64,000 nucleotides of DNA, taken from positions 1 to 64,000 of the forward strand of contig CAZOMV010000016.1 of the NCBI GenBank assembly GCA_964580995.1. The letters run 5' to 3'. The DNA is from JAKJEP01 sp964580995 (GTDB lineage: Bacteria; Planctomycetota; Phycisphaerae; Sedimentisphaerales; SM23-30). The notes beneath the pieces were generated by a model. It was not told the origin of the DNA and made no database searches. It saw only the letters and a program-made list of their open reading frames with translations. Positions 7,852 to 17,302 of the stretch are shown in pieces. Position 1 is the stretch's first letter; each line of letters opens with the position of its first letter. Position numbers and translations under genes: made by a program.

Positions 7852-9213
7852 TTAGCGGGCGGAGCTGATCCGGTACAGCACAATCCCCAGCAGAAAAACA
7901 CCCAGCGAGATACACAGGCCGACCGGTTTATAAGCGATGGCATACGATACGGAGCTGTAAATAAGCCAGGCACAGACGGCAGAGAAAACGAGGGTGGGAA
8001 GGGGATAGGCCGTTACCCGGTAGGGACGATCTATCCGCGGTTCTTTGCGGCGCAAAATGATAACGGATACGCTGGTTGCCAGATAGAAGGTATAGACGGC
8101 CGCGGCGGTGTACAGGATAGTGTTGACAAAGGAACCTAAAACTACAATCAAGCCGATGGCCAGGATTCCCTGCAGGACAAGAGCACGGAGCGGGGTTCCC
8201 GTCCGGCTATGCCAGCGGCCCAAGACGCTGAAAACTCGATGTCCGGTTCCCAGGGCGTAGGAGACTCGGGCGCCGGTGAAAATCAGGCCGCTCACCGCGC
8301 CCAACGCCGATATGCAGATCAGGGCACTGATCATTTGGCCGCCCCGGCGGGGGAATGCCACGGCGATGCTGTCGGCGGCGACGGCGCTGGAAGCGGCTAT
8401 ACCCTGGTATCCCAGGGAATAGAGAAAGGCGGTGTTCACCAGCAGATACAGAACCGTGACGCTCAGCAAACCCAGTACCAAGGCACGTACCATATTGCGC
8501 CGGGGATTTTTGACCTCCGCGGCCACGTAGGCAATCTCATTCCAGCCGCCAAAGGTAAACAATACGAAAATCAGGGCCAACCCGGCCGGCAAGGGACTAA
8601 AATAGGGGGCAGTAACTTCCGGCGGGGCCGGGGACATCAGGGCCGCACCGACAATAAACAGCAAACCCAGGGCCTTGACCAGGGTCAGAAGATTCTGGGT
8701 CCATTTGCCTTCCCGCACGCCCAGGATGTTAATGGCCGTTAAGACCACCACGGCTCCGCCGGCGTATATCAATTGCCCGGCGGGAATGACCAGCCCGGCA
8801 TATGACTTCAGGGGAATCCAATCATACGAGATTGCCAGGCCGGCAAACGGATCGCAGATAACTCGTGCATAAGCGGCAAAGGCAAACGCCATGACGGCAA
8901 TATCGCCGGGCTTAACAATGGCAACCTGCAGCCAGCCGAACAAAAAGCCGGCCCAGCGACCATACGCACGGCTGAGATAGACATAATCTCCCCCCTGAAA
9001 GGGATAGGCGGCGGCCAGCTCGGCATAGCCCAGCGCCCCGCAGAGTGAAATCAGCCCCCCCACCAGCCAAAACAGCAGCAATCCCCAGCCGCTCGAAGCT
9101 CCTTTGGCGATGTCGGGGGTCATCTGGTAGATGCCGGCACCAATGATTATCCCGACAATAATACAGGTCGAGTCCAGCAGCGAGAGTTCTTTTTTCGGGT
9201 CGGCAGCCATCAT
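7852..9213 (-). CDS. APC-family amino-acid permease
   Basis: This encodes 453 residues, the usual length for an amino acid-polyamine-organocation transporter, with about twelve hydrophobic segments. The first helix carries the glycine-rich GIIIGAGIYQM motif used for substrate binding in this superfamily, and helix 6 contains FTFGGWNEIAYVAAEVKNPRRN, the conserved E-x2-N-P-x-R region. Substrate specificity cannot be assigned. The start is one of two adjacent ATGs at 9213 or 9210, with no strong ribosome site visible. It lies 25 bases after the exported O-methyltransferase gene and may be transcribed with it. Confidence 0.85.
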   Translation of the reverse strand: MMAADPKKELSLLDSTCIIVGIIIGAGIYQMTPDIAKGASSGWGLLLFWLVGGLISLCGALGYAELAAAYPFQGGDYVYLSRAYGRWAGFLFGWLQVAIVKPGDIAVMAFAFAAYARVICDPFAGLAISYDWIPLKSYAGLVIPAGQLIYAGGAVVVLTAINILGVREGKWTQNLLTLVKALGLLFIVGAALMSPAPPEVTAPYFSPLPAGLALIFVLFTFGGWNEIAYVAAEVKNPRRNMVRALVLGLLSVTVLYLLVNTAFLYSLGYQGIAASSAVAADSIAVAFPRRGGQMISALICISALGAVSGLIFTGARVSYALGTGHRVFSVLGRWHSRTGTPLRALVLQGILAIGLIVVLGSFVNTILYTAAAVYTFYLATSVSVIILRRKEPRIDRPYRVTAYPLPTLVFSAVCAWLIYSSVSYAIAYKPVGLCISLGVFLLGIVLYRISSAR

Positions 9214-9238
9214 CCGTACTTTCGCCCGGAAACCAGGA

Positions 9239-10012
9239 TTATTCGCGTTTTTTCAGGGTTACACCGATTCCGGCCCCCTCCTGAAACAGGAACAGGGTCT
9301 CCAGGGCCGGGTCGGTGGTCACGGCGTCAAGGTACTCCTTCATCGATTTCTGCATGTTGGTATTGTGGGCCAGAATCAGGCCGCCCGGCCGCACCTTCGG
9401 CAAGAGTTTTTTCAGATAATCGCTATAACCTTCTTTATCGGCATCCAGAAAAAGGATGTCAATCGGCCCTTCCAGTTGGCTGACCGTCTCGTGGGCATTT
9501 CCTTCCACGAGGGTAATCAGGCCATCCACTCCCGCACGCTGGAAATTTTTACGGGCCAGGGCCGCCCTGCCGGCATCGATTTCATGGGTAATCAGTTTGC
9601 CGCCGGTGGTTCGCAGCGCCAGACAGAACCAGATAGCGGAGTAACCGTTGGAAGTGCCGATTTCAACGACCTGCTGGGCACCCAGGGATTCGGTCAGGAG
9701 CCGCAGGAGCCGGCCGTCCGTAGGAGATACGTTCATCATGCCGCGCGAATCACCGAGGTTCATCTCTTCCAGGACCGCCAGGATTTTTTTCTCCGTATCG
9801 TTTTGGGGCAAAGGCGGCTTCAGGGCAGCCGTATTTTCGCCCCTGGGCGGCCGGTTTCGGCGACTTTCCGGATCCATACCGCGTTCCGGACGCTGCGGCG
9901 GGGTTTGCGAATCCGGGTTCGGATTTTCGCTGCCGCCCGGCTGGGCAAGAATATGCCCCACTGTTACGCAAACGGCCGCCACCAGAATTATGGATAGCAT
10001 TTTCTTACTCAT
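9239..10012 (-). CDS. Class I SAM-dependent O-methyltransferase with signal peptide
   Basis: This encodes 257 residues. The C-terminal 180 match the catechol/caffeoyl-CoA-type O-methyltransferase fold: motif I VVEIGTSNGYSA (about 115-126), EGNAHETV, and DILFLDADKEGY (metal- or substrate-side Asp190-Asp192). The N-terminus is a signal peptide (4-23, ending ILAQPGG) followed by a Pro/Arg-rich linker to about residue 65, so the enzyme is predicted to be exported. The ribosome site GGAG overlaps the stop of the upstream propeller gene four bases away, showing tight coupling. Its substrate is unknown. Confidence 0.8.
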   Translation of the reverse strand: MSKKMLSIILVAAVCVTVGHILAQPGGSENPNPDSQTPPQRPERGMDPESRRNRPPRGENTAALKPPLPQNDTEKKILAVLEEMNLGDSRGMMNVSPTDGRLLRLLTESLGAQQVVEIGTSNGYSAIWFCLALRTTGGKLITHEIDAGRAALARKNFQRAGVDGLITLVEGNAHETVSQLEGPIDILFLDADKEGYSDYLKKLLPKVRPGGLILAHNTNMQKSMKEYLDAVTTDPALETLFLFQEGAGIGVTLKKRE

Positions 10013-10015
10013 GGT

Positions 10016-11383
10016 TTACTCCTTCAAACTAGCACAAACAATCTCTTCATCGTTACGAATATAAACGTGCTGATTGGCAAAGGCCGGGTGGGTCCAGCAA
10101 ACTCCTCCCCGCTGATCCAACTGGCCCAGAGTGGGATTGATAAGTTGCGCCCGGCTGATTTCCTGATATCCCTGCGGCGAAAGCTGACTGATGATTAACT
10201 CACCCCGTTCGTTAAACATCCAGGTCTGCTGCCCGTTTCGGACCATGTGAATATTGGCCCAGCGGGCTTTCGGAACCGCGGAGAGACTTTCCCAGATGCG
10301 ATTGCCGGTAAGCCGTTCCAGACAACGCAGCTCTCCGTAGCTGTCCACCCCGTAAATGTAGTTTCCCTCCATTATGGGAGTGGATATGCAGCAATGGAGA
10401 CTGTCGGTATTCTGTTCATTCGTTCCTTTTCTCTGCCATACCAGGGTTGCACCCGGCTGATCACTATGGAGGTGTAAAAGCAGGGAACCTTCAAAGAAAT
10501 CGGAGACAAAAAGAAAATGATCGGCAACCACGGGGGTGGCAATCCCCATACTCGCTGAGAATGGCTGCTGCCAGTATACAGTACCGCTAGCAGGATCCAG
10601 ACCAACCAGGCGTTCCGCGGTCCAGCAGATCAGAACCCGCCTGCCGGCCTGGTCGATCACGATCGGTGAAGAATAGTTAAGGGCATCGTTCAAAGCCCGC
10701 CAGATCTCTTTGCCGGTAGTTTTGTCCAGTGCCACGAGGCAGGCTCCCTCGGCCCCGCCGATGGGAACAATGACCACGTCACCCTCAACCAACGGGGAAG
10801 CGGCAATACCCCAGACCGGCATCCTTATCTTATAATCCTGATACAAATCACGGCTCCAGATTATATCACCCTTTTCTGCATTGTAACAGTGAAGGTTTCC
10901 CATTGTACCCAGGCTATAAGCGCGGTAATCCTGAATGGTAACTGAAGCGCGGGGGCCATTCGGATAGGCCACCCCCTGGTAGATGCAATCATAAGCCTGA
11001 GACCAGATTTGTTTGCCGGTCAGCGTATCAAAACAAAGGACCCGTTCCTTTTGGACAGGACGGACCAGACGATCCATGACAAAGACCCGGCCATTGGCTA
11101 CCGTCGGACCGCTATAGCCATTGGAAATGGATGCCCGCCAGAGGATTGGCCACTGGGGCAAGTCAAATTTGGCTACCAGCCCTTTCTCTCGCAAAACCCC
11201 CGTTCGGTCAGGACCCCGCCACTGGGGCCAGTCCTCGGCTGACACAAAAGAAGCGGACCGGATATTAAAAATAAAAAATGAGAAAAAACACAAAAAGAAA
11301 ATGAGTTTTTTTCTAAATGGTTTCTGACTAGCCAGGTTTAGGATATTTGATTTATAAATAAGAAATGTCTGACTTGTTTCCAT
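10016..11383 (-). CDS. Exported PQQ-like beta-propeller repeat protein
   Basis: This encodes 455 residues from ATG 11383. An upstream in-frame ATG at 11524 would add 47 residues with no signal features, so I prefer 11383, although no good ribosome site marks it. A strong hydrophobic segment (about 27-41, after KPFRKK) acts as signal peptide. It is followed by SAEDWPQWRGPDRTGVLREKG, the same family opening as the protein at 3704-5005, and propeller blades such as GRVFVMDRLVRPVQ and NYIYGVDSYGELRCLE. It heads an operon with the exported O-methyltransferase and perhaps the permease. Confidence 0.8.
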   Translation of the reverse strand: METSQTFLIYKSNILNLASQKPFRKKLIFFLCFFSFFIFNIRSASFVSAEDWPQWRGPDRTGVLREKGLVAKFDLPQWPILWRASISNGYSGPTVANGRVFVMDRLVRPVQKERVLCFDTLTGKQIWSQAYDCIYQGVAYPNGPRASVTIQDYRAYSLGTMGNLHCYNAEKGDIIWSRDLYQDYKIRMPVWGIAASPLVEGDVVIVPIGGAEGACLVALDKTTGKEIWRALNDALNYSSPIVIDQAGRRVLICWTAERLVGLDPASGTVYWQQPFSASMGIATPVVADHFLFVSDFFEGSLLLHLHSDQPGATLVWQRKGTNEQNTDSLHCCISTPIMEGNYIYGVDSYGELRCLERLTGNRIWESLSAVPKARWANIHMVRNGQQTWMFNERGELIISQLSPQGYQEISRAQLINPTLGQLDQRGGVCWTHPAFANQHVYIRNDEEIVCASLKE

Positions 11384-11691
11384 TATCGTAGCTCTATCAT
11401 GCTTTAGCGGTTTAATACCGATAATTCTAAGAACAAAATTTGAAATGGCATCCAGATTGATGTTATCCAAGCACACTTTATTAATTTTACCGATACTATC
11501 CGTGATTGTAAATAATAATGTCAACTTTGGCTGAATGAAATCGTGATGAATGGCCAGGATAAGACCGTATTGAAGGCAGCGATCCAGAGGCGTTTCACCG
11601 GCAATTTTTCTTCCGGATCAGGATTGTTATATAGTCATGTGATTTTTCCTTACCCATCATCAAACCAATTTCCACATCATACCTGTCAACA

Positions 11692-12798
11692 TCATTTATT
11701 TTCGGCACGCAGTGTCACATGGAGGATCTCACCTGGTTTCCAAAGGCGCATCCGAGGTCCCCAGGTGCCTGTTCCGCGACAGACGATGACCGACATACGG
11801 CCCACCTCGTAACGACCCGCCAGTAGCGGGTAACGAATGCGAGTAAGGTAACCCAAAGGCCAGATTTGTCCATTATGGGTGTGGCCACAAAGCATCAGAT
11901 TCGCACCAGCCTGAGCCGCGGTTTCAGCTTGCCAGGGGGTGTGGGAAAGGAGTATGGTGGCGCCGCCCGGCCGATCTGCCAGGGCCTGCGTGATAAATTC
12001 CTCCTCCCTGCCTGTTCTTCGGGCAGCAGTGAGGTCATCGACGCCTGCCAGGATAAGACCCGGACAGACTTCCACCCAGCAATTATGCAACTCGGGGATA
12101 TTGGACTTTTCTAAGAGTGTCCAGCTTTTTTCGCGTCTTCCATGCGATTCATGATTGCCCGAAACGGCCCATACACCCAGGGGGGCGGACAATTGTCGAA
12201 AATCCTCGAATAGACCATCTTGGGGTTGGCCGTGCCCTTCGAATAAATCACCCAGAAGCACCACCATATCCGGCTGAAGCGACTGGATCTGAGAAATTCT
12301 TGCATTCAGCCATCCCTCGCCCAGCAAGGAACCGAGGTGCAGGTCGGACATGGCTACCAGCACTGTGCCATCCCGTTCCCTAGGAAGGTCGGCAAGTTGC
12401 ACTTCGTAACGATGCACCACAGGCGAACGCAGGCCTTGGATGTTCGCGATCACGGATAACAGGATACCGGCAATCAGCGCCACTCCGCGGAGTGAAGGAG
12501 CTAACCGAGGAAAGAAAAAACTAAAGCCGGTGATCAGATCCACTACCAGAAGAGAAACAAAAAATAGTAAAAGGGTGGCAAGCCAGGTCATACCGAATAG
12601 TTCCAGTATCTGGGCTGGGAATCCGACACTGCCATGTCCCAGGATACGACCCAGAACAAAAACAACCCAAAGGATAAAACCCGAACTGAGGAGTATTCTT
12701 AGGGGTACGCGGCGGCGCAGCATAGGTACCGATGCAATTCGCCAGAATACGTAAATATGCATCAAGGTACCGATAACCAGAAGGCCTGTTCCAAACAT
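11692..12798 (-). CDS. Membrane-anchored calcineurin-like metallophosphoesterase
   Basis: This encodes 368 residues. The N-terminal third has four hydrophobic segments (about 2-20, 33-50, 68-92, 104-120). The C-terminal domain carries the full two-metal phosphoesterase set: D-x-H in SDLHLG (152-154), GD in LLGDLFEG (Asp184), GNHE (Asn215-His216), LSHTP and the C-terminal GHTHNGQ. This layout matches the YaeI/YkuE branch, whose members cleave phosphodiester or lipid-linked substrates at the membrane. The exact substrate is not predictable. GAAAGA lies just before ATG 12798. The 167 bases between it and the 11383 transcript hold nothing I recognise. Confidence 0.85.
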   Translation of the reverse strand: MFGTGLLVIGTLMHIYVFWRIASVPMLRRRVPLRILLSSGFILWVVFVLGRILGHGSVGFPAQILELFGMTWLATLLLFFVSLLVVDLITGFSFFFPRLAPSLRGVALIAGILLSVIANIQGLRSPVVHRYEVQLADLPRERDGTVLVAMSDLHLGSLLGEGWLNARISQIQSLQPDMVVLLGDLFEGHGQPQDGLFEDFRQLSAPLGVWAVSGNHESHGRREKSWTLLEKSNIPELHNCWVEVCPGLILAGVDDLTAARRTGREEEFITQALADRPGGATILLSHTPWQAETAAQAGANLMLCGHTHNGQIWPLGYLTRIRYPLLAGRYEVGRMSVIVCRGTGTWGPRMRLWKPGEILHVTLRAENK

Positions 12799-13008
12799 TG
12801 TCTTTCTTTCTTGTCTGCGGGGGCTTCCGTCATGGACGGATGCCGAACTATCTAAGTATCAAAATCAGTCATCGGAATGCATGGTACATCCACTGCAGCC
12901 AGTAACAGGGCCATCTGTCGGTCAAAACATCATACCGGTCTCAGACGTTCTGCACCGAACTACTTATATAATCGGGATATTATGTGCTATGGCAACCTAA
13001 AAATATGT

Positions 13009-13323
13009 TTACACTCGCATTTGTTTGATTTCGTCATAAGCCTCAAGCAGCTTATTGCGTATCTGCGTGAGCAGATCAAAGGCAATACCCGCTTTTCGGA
13101 TGGAGGTGAATACCTCCGCCATGTTATCCGTTCGACCGGTTGCCAGATCTATACGCGACTGGCTGGCTTTCGCCTGCAGACGGTTTGCCTCTTCGATGGT
13201 TTCCATCAGTAAATCCTTAAAGTCTTTTCCCTCGCTGGTCTTTTGGACACTACCGACAGAGAGGTCGCTGTCAATTGGTTTAATGCTCGGCACATTCCCA
13301 ATGGTATGAATTTGATCTACCAT
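13009..13323 (-). CDS. fliE: Flagellar hook-basal body protein FliE
   Basis: This encodes 104 residues, the normal FliE size. The C-terminal half is typical: F-x-x-L-L near residue 38, then ANRLQAKASQSRIDLATG, and the closing RNKLLEAYDEIKQMRV, which matches the conserved end R-N-K-L-x-x-A-Y-x-E-x-x-x-M. FliE links the MS ring to the proximal rod of the flagellum. The start at 13323 follows AAGGAA. Normally fliE sits with flgB, flgC and fliF; here no flagellar gene is within the window on either side, so it is an orphan. Confidence 0.85.
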   Translation of the reverse strand: MVDQIHTIGNVPSIKPIDSDLSVGSVQKTSEGKDFKDLLMETIEEANRLQAKASQSRIDLATGRTDNMAEVFTSIRKAGIAFDLLTQIRNKLLEAYDEIKQMRV

Positions 13324-13414
13324 AGATTGGTTCCTTCCATCTGACTACAAGTATTGGAGGTTCTATAAGTTTTGGGATGGCGTTTCGTTTACGGTTCCAT
13401 GGATTTCTCAGAAA

Positions 13415-14350
13415 TTACAAGCTCGATTCAACAGCAGAAGGTCCGTGAAGACCCAACTGAAGGTTTTTGAAATCAGAATCAAATGATTTGAAACCGGCTG
13501 TGTCGAGTATAGCCGCTTTCTGCTGGAGACGGTCGATTCTTTCCTGGGGGGTGGGATGCGTGCTCAACAGGGAGAATCCTACCCCAAAATTTCCGGTCGG
13601 CCCGACATCCATCTCCGCCTTCAGTCCAGCGAAGAAATCAACCATGCCTCGCGGATCCATTCTCGCTTTTTGAAGCAGGTCCCATGCCATATCATCAGCG
13701 CTGCGTTCATCATCCCGGCTGAACTTCAGGGAAATTAGTGTCGCTCCGTCCTGGATCAGGGCGTCCAGGTAACGGTTTTCGTTGCCGGAAAGGGCCTGGA
13801 CAATCACGCCCAGGCCGGTATTTTTCGCCAGTTGTACCAGGCTGTGGCGTTTCAGGATATGGGCCATCTCGTGGGCGAGAATGCCCTGAATCTCCTGCGG
13901 ACTCTTGGCTCGTTCCAGTAAACCCTGATTGAAGATGATAGTTCCACCAGGTAGGGCACAGGCATTGACCTCTGTTGCATCCGATACCAACAGCCGAAAT
14001 TGGTAAGGCGAATTTGAAATTCCATTAAACAGCGGCTCCGCGAGCCGGTTGATCGGTTCCAAAACCTGTGGAGCGTTAATGAAACGAGTTGTTCTCTGAA
14101 TCTGGGCCAGGGCCGAATCCCCAAGTTTTTGTTCCCAGGCAATCGGAATGTTTGGCAAGGTTTTTCCGGCCAGGTAATTTTTTAGATGCCCTGCGCCCCA
14201 GATCGCCGCCCAGACGACCGCGATGACCAGAAAAAAGCCCAGGATAAGCGAAATCAGGCATCCTATTTTCAGCCCCCGCCTATGCCGGCGAATCCACGAG
14301 CGAATCGCCTGATCCATTTCGGGCGGTATGTACTCATAAAAATGGCCCAT
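13415..14350 (-). CDS. M48-family membrane metalloprotease
   Basis: This encodes 311 residues. A basic N-terminus (RRHRRGLK) precedes one strong membrane segment (about 31-55). The zinc-binding HExxH is HEMAH at 160-164 and the third ligand is probably Glu215 in SRDDERSADDMAWDLL, the usual M48 E-x-x-A-D context. Family members such as LoiP/BepA or HtpX degrade misassembled membrane or periplasmic proteins. With only one N-terminal helix this looks like the periplasmic LoiP/BepA type, inner-membrane anchored. GGAG lies near ATG 14350. It is 91 bases upstream of fliE on the same strand. Confidence 0.85.
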   Translation of the reverse strand: MGHFYEYIPPEMDQAIRSWIRRHRRGLKIGCLISLILGFFLVIAVVWAAIWGAGHLKNYLAGKTLPNIPIAWEQKLGDSALAQIQRTTRFINAPQVLEPINRLAEPLFNGISNSPYQFRLLVSDATEVNACALPGGTIIFNQGLLERAKSPQEIQGILAHEMAHILKRHSLVQLAKNTGLGVIVQALSGNENRYLDALIQDGATLISLKFSRDDERSADDMAWDLLQKARMDPRGMVDFFAGLKAEMDVGPTGNFGVGFSLLSTHPTPQERIDRLQQKAAILDTAGFKSFDSDFKNLQLGLHGPSAVESSL

Positions 14351-14418
14351 CAGGGGAACTCCTTTTCAATAGTCGGATATCCTGCCGTGCGGCGCTGATC
14401 GTTGGATCCATCTGGAGC

Positions 14419-14595
14419 TTAATCGATCATGGCCAGTACGCCGTGACCAATCGCCAAGGCGAATGCGATAAAGCTGATGACGCGGTGTATTTTGAACAGC
14501 CATCTTCGCTTGTACTTCATGAACAAACCGCTAAAAAATGCGATACCAATAACGATCAGACTGATAATGCCAAGCACTTCAACCATTTCATCCAT
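14419..14595 (-). CDS. 58-residue two-helix membrane protein with paired histidines
   Basis: This short gene encodes 58 residues: MDEMVEVLG, a hydrophobic helix (7-25), a basic loop KYKRRWLFK, then HRVISFIAFALAIGHGVLAM. The spacing of the His in KIHR and the His in GHG across one helix resembles haem-ligating helices of cytochrome b561/ferric-reductase-like proteins, where H-R-x-x-G/S and a later H-G lie about one helix apart. Codon use is consistent and hydrophobic periodicity is clear, so I take it as real. It lies between the P-type ATPase and the M48 protease on the same strand. Haem binding is only an inference. Confidence 0.6.
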   Translation of the reverse strand: MDEMVEVLGIISLIVIGIAFFSGLFMKYKRRWLFKIHRVISFIAFALAIGHGVLAMID

Positions 14596-14649
14596 TGTTA
14601 ATCTTCATGTTTGTTATTATTTATATTTCGGCGATACCTATCACGTCAT

Positions 14650-17226
14650 CTATTCATTTTCTGAGATTGTTTTTCGCTTTCGAATCAGTTTCAGTCCTTC
14701 AAACCATCCGATACTGACGGCACCCGCCGTCAGACAGATGATTAAATCGATTCTGTGCGGTGCGGCAAAGTGGAAAAGGGATTGCAGAGCCGGGATGAAA
14801 AGCACCAATCCCAGAAATCCGATAGCCCCGATCACAACCCATCGCAGGGCGGCATTGGGAGCTTTCATCATGGACCAGATCGTGCGGGTCCACGACCGAT
14901 TGGTCAGGATCAGTCCGAGATTGGTAATCACCAGGGCGGAGAAGGTCAGCCCGCGCGCATTGTCATCTGAATGGCCCAGCCGGCGTGCTGCAAGAAATAC
15001 GCCCAACACAATGAACAGGACACTAAGGCCCTGCAACAAGCTGACTCCCAGTGACTTAAGGCCCAATAATCGCTCGTGAGGACCTCGTGGCGGTCTGGCC
15101 ATAATGTTTTGTTCCGCCTGTTCGGCCTCAAAAATCATGGTACATGACGGATCGATAATCAATTCCAGGAACAGGATGTGGACCGGCAGCAGAATCAAGG
15201 GCCAGTCGGCAAAAAAGACCGGAACGAGCGAGAGTCCCGCGATGGGCACATGAACGGCAAAGATATAGGAGACGGCTTTTTTGATGTTATCGAAAATTCT
15301 TCTACCGGACCGGACTGCTTCCACGATGGAGGAGAAATCATCATCCAGAAGCACCAGTCCCGCGGCCTCGCGGGCCACATCGGTGCCCCGTCCGCCCATG
15401 GCGACACCGATATGGGCGGCTTTCAGAGCCGGTGCGTCGTTAACACCATCCCCGGTCATTGCCACTACCTCCCCGTTGGTCTTGAGGGCATTAACAATAC
15501 GAAGTTTCTGTTCCGGAACCACACGGGCGCAAATCGAGGTATCGCGCAGCTTTTGGCAGAGATCCTCATCGGTCAGGTTTTCGATCTCCGGTCCCGTCAA
15601 AACTTTTTTGGATGGTAATCCGATTTGTCGGCCGATACTCTGGGCTGTTCCGGGATAATCCCCCGTAATCATAATCACCCGGATACCCGCCTGGCGGCAT
15701 TCTTCCACCGCCTGGGGGACGCTGGGGCGAATCGGATCGGCCAATCCCAAAAGGCCAAGAAATTGAAAATCGAAGTCATGCTGACTCTGGGGCAGTTCCG
15801 CAAGTCGGCAGGGGATACCTTTGGCTACGCCGAGTACGCGAAGCCCTTCATTGGCCATAATGGCAGTTCGCCGGGAAATTTCTTCGATGGTCCCAGCATC
15901 CAGATGGCACAACTCGACAATTGCTTCCGGAGCCCCTTTGGCTGCGACCATTACGCTTGTCCCATCAGGTGAACGCCAAACATGAGACAACGCCAGAAGA
16001 TCGGGATTGAGCGGATACTCGCGGAACAAACGCCACTGTTCGTGTAAATGCTCGGTACCGGCCAGCAGGGAATCCCCCTGCTGCCGAATCGCCTTTTCCA
16101 TGGGATCAAAAGGATCCGCTTTACTAGCGAGCATGGCGAATTCCAGCAAATCGTGAAAATGATCCGGCAATGATTTGCCCCGGCTTTCCACAAGGTCAAG
16201 GATGCCGGTTCCGTTTGAAAGTTTTTGGATGGACATACAATTTTGGGTCAGCGTTCCGGTTTTGTCCACACATAATACTGTCGCAGCGCCAAGGGTTTCG
16301 ATTACCGGCATCCGCCGCGTCAGCACCCGTTTCTGAGAAATCCGCCAGGCCCCCAGGGCCAGGAAAATTGTCAGCACAACCGGGAATTCCTCCGGCAGGG
16401 TGGCCATCGCCATGGCAATGCCCGCCAGAAATCCCTGTTTCCACGATAAAAGGCTATTCCCGCGACTCAGGGCATACATGACCACCACCACGGCACAGAG
16501 ACTCAGACCGATTATCGCCAGAGAACGAACCAGCCGTCCGGTTTCTTTCTGGAGCAGTGTTTGTTCCGGTTCCAAGGTCTGCAAGGCCTTACCAATGCGA
16601 CCGATCTCCGTTCGAACACCGGTGCCGAGCACTTCCGCTACGGCCTGGCCGCTGGTGACCAAGGTACCCGAAAAGACCGATGGCAAATCATCACCGCCGG
16701 GCCGATCCAGCACGTCGGCAGTGGCGGATGCGGTTTTACGGACGGGAACTGATTCGCCCGTCAGAAGCGATTCATCGGTACTGAGGTTCACCGAGTACCG
16801 CAAAACGCCATCCGCCGGAACACGGTCGCCTTCAGACAGGATGACCATATCTCCCCGAACGACGTCCCGGCCGGCAATACGAATCTGCCGACCATCACGG
16901 ATGACCAGTGCCCGCGGGCTGGACAAATCTCGCAACGCCTCCAGGGCCCGTTCGGTCCGCCGTTCCTGAACGATGGTGATGCCCATGATCACGAAGACGA
17001 ATCCCAGCAGCATTATCGCTTCCTTGGGCTCCCCCAGCATCAGATACACCACCCCGCAGGCCAGCAGCAGCAGAAACATAGGCTCACGGACCACTTCCCA
17101 GGCGATATCCCGTATACCACGACGTCGGCTGGTCGGTAGTTCGTTATAGCCTTCATTTTCGAGTCGCCGTGCGGCTTCCGCTTCCGAAAGGCCGGTGATT
17201 TGCGTAACGTCAAAAAGATCAGGCAT
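14650..17226 (-). CDS. P-type cation-transporting ATPase, P2-like
   Basis: This encodes 858 residues. All P-type landmarks are present: actuator TGES (156-159), the transmembrane PEEFP at 278-282 (where Ca pumps usually have PEGLP), the phosphorylated aspartate in DKTGTLT (Asp321), KGAPE in the nucleotide domain, and TGDGVNDAPALK in the hinge. About ten hydrophobic segments are present. The layout and the N-terminal cation-ATPase domain (GLSEAEAARRL) place it with bacterial calcium or other P2-type exporters, but the ion cannot be fixed from sequence. It is transcribed toward the 58-residue membrane protein and the M48 protease. Confidence 0.9.
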   Translation of the reverse strand: MPDLFDVTQITGLSEAEAARRLENEGYNELPTSRRRGIRDIAWEVVREPMFLLLLACGVVYLMLGEPKEAIMLLGFVFVIMGITIVQERRTERALEALRDLSSPRALVIRDGRQIRIAGRDVVRGDMVILSEGDRVPADGVLRYSVNLSTDESLLTGESVPVRKTASATADVLDRPGGDDLPSVFSGTLVTSGQAVAEVLGTGVRTEIGRIGKALQTLEPEQTLLQKETGRLVRSLAIIGLSLCAVVVVMYALSRGNSLLSWKQGFLAGIAMAMATLPEEFPVVLTIFLALGAWRISQKRVLTRRMPVIETLGAATVLCVDKTGTLTQNCMSIQKLSNGTGILDLVESRGKSLPDHFHDLLEFAMLASKADPFDPMEKAIRQQGDSLLAGTEHLHEQWRLFREYPLNPDLLALSHVWRSPDGTSVMVAAKGAPEAIVELCHLDAGTIEEISRRTAIMANEGLRVLGVAKGIPCRLAELPQSQHDFDFQFLGLLGLADPIRPSVPQAVEECRQAGIRVIMITGDYPGTAQSIGRQIGLPSKKVLTGPEIENLTDEDLCQKLRDTSICARVVPEQKLRIVNALKTNGEVVAMTGDGVNDAPALKAAHIGVAMGGRGTDVAREAAGLVLLDDDFSSIVEAVRSGRRIFDNIKKAVSYIFAVHVPIAGLSLVPVFFADWPLILLPVHILFLELIIDPSCTMIFEAEQAEQNIMARPPRGPHERLLGLKSLGVSLLQGLSVLFIVLGVFLAARRLGHSDDNARGLTFSALVITNLGLILTNRSWTRTIWSMMKAPNAALRWVVIGAIGFLGLVLFIPALQSLFHFAAPHRIDLIICLTAGAVSIGWFEGLKLIRKRKTISENE

Positions 17227-17302
17227 ATTTTACTCCAGAGGTTATTGTTCGCCGCCAGTTTTTTGAATCACTTGTCGGTGGAACATGTTAAGGTTCATTT
17301 GA

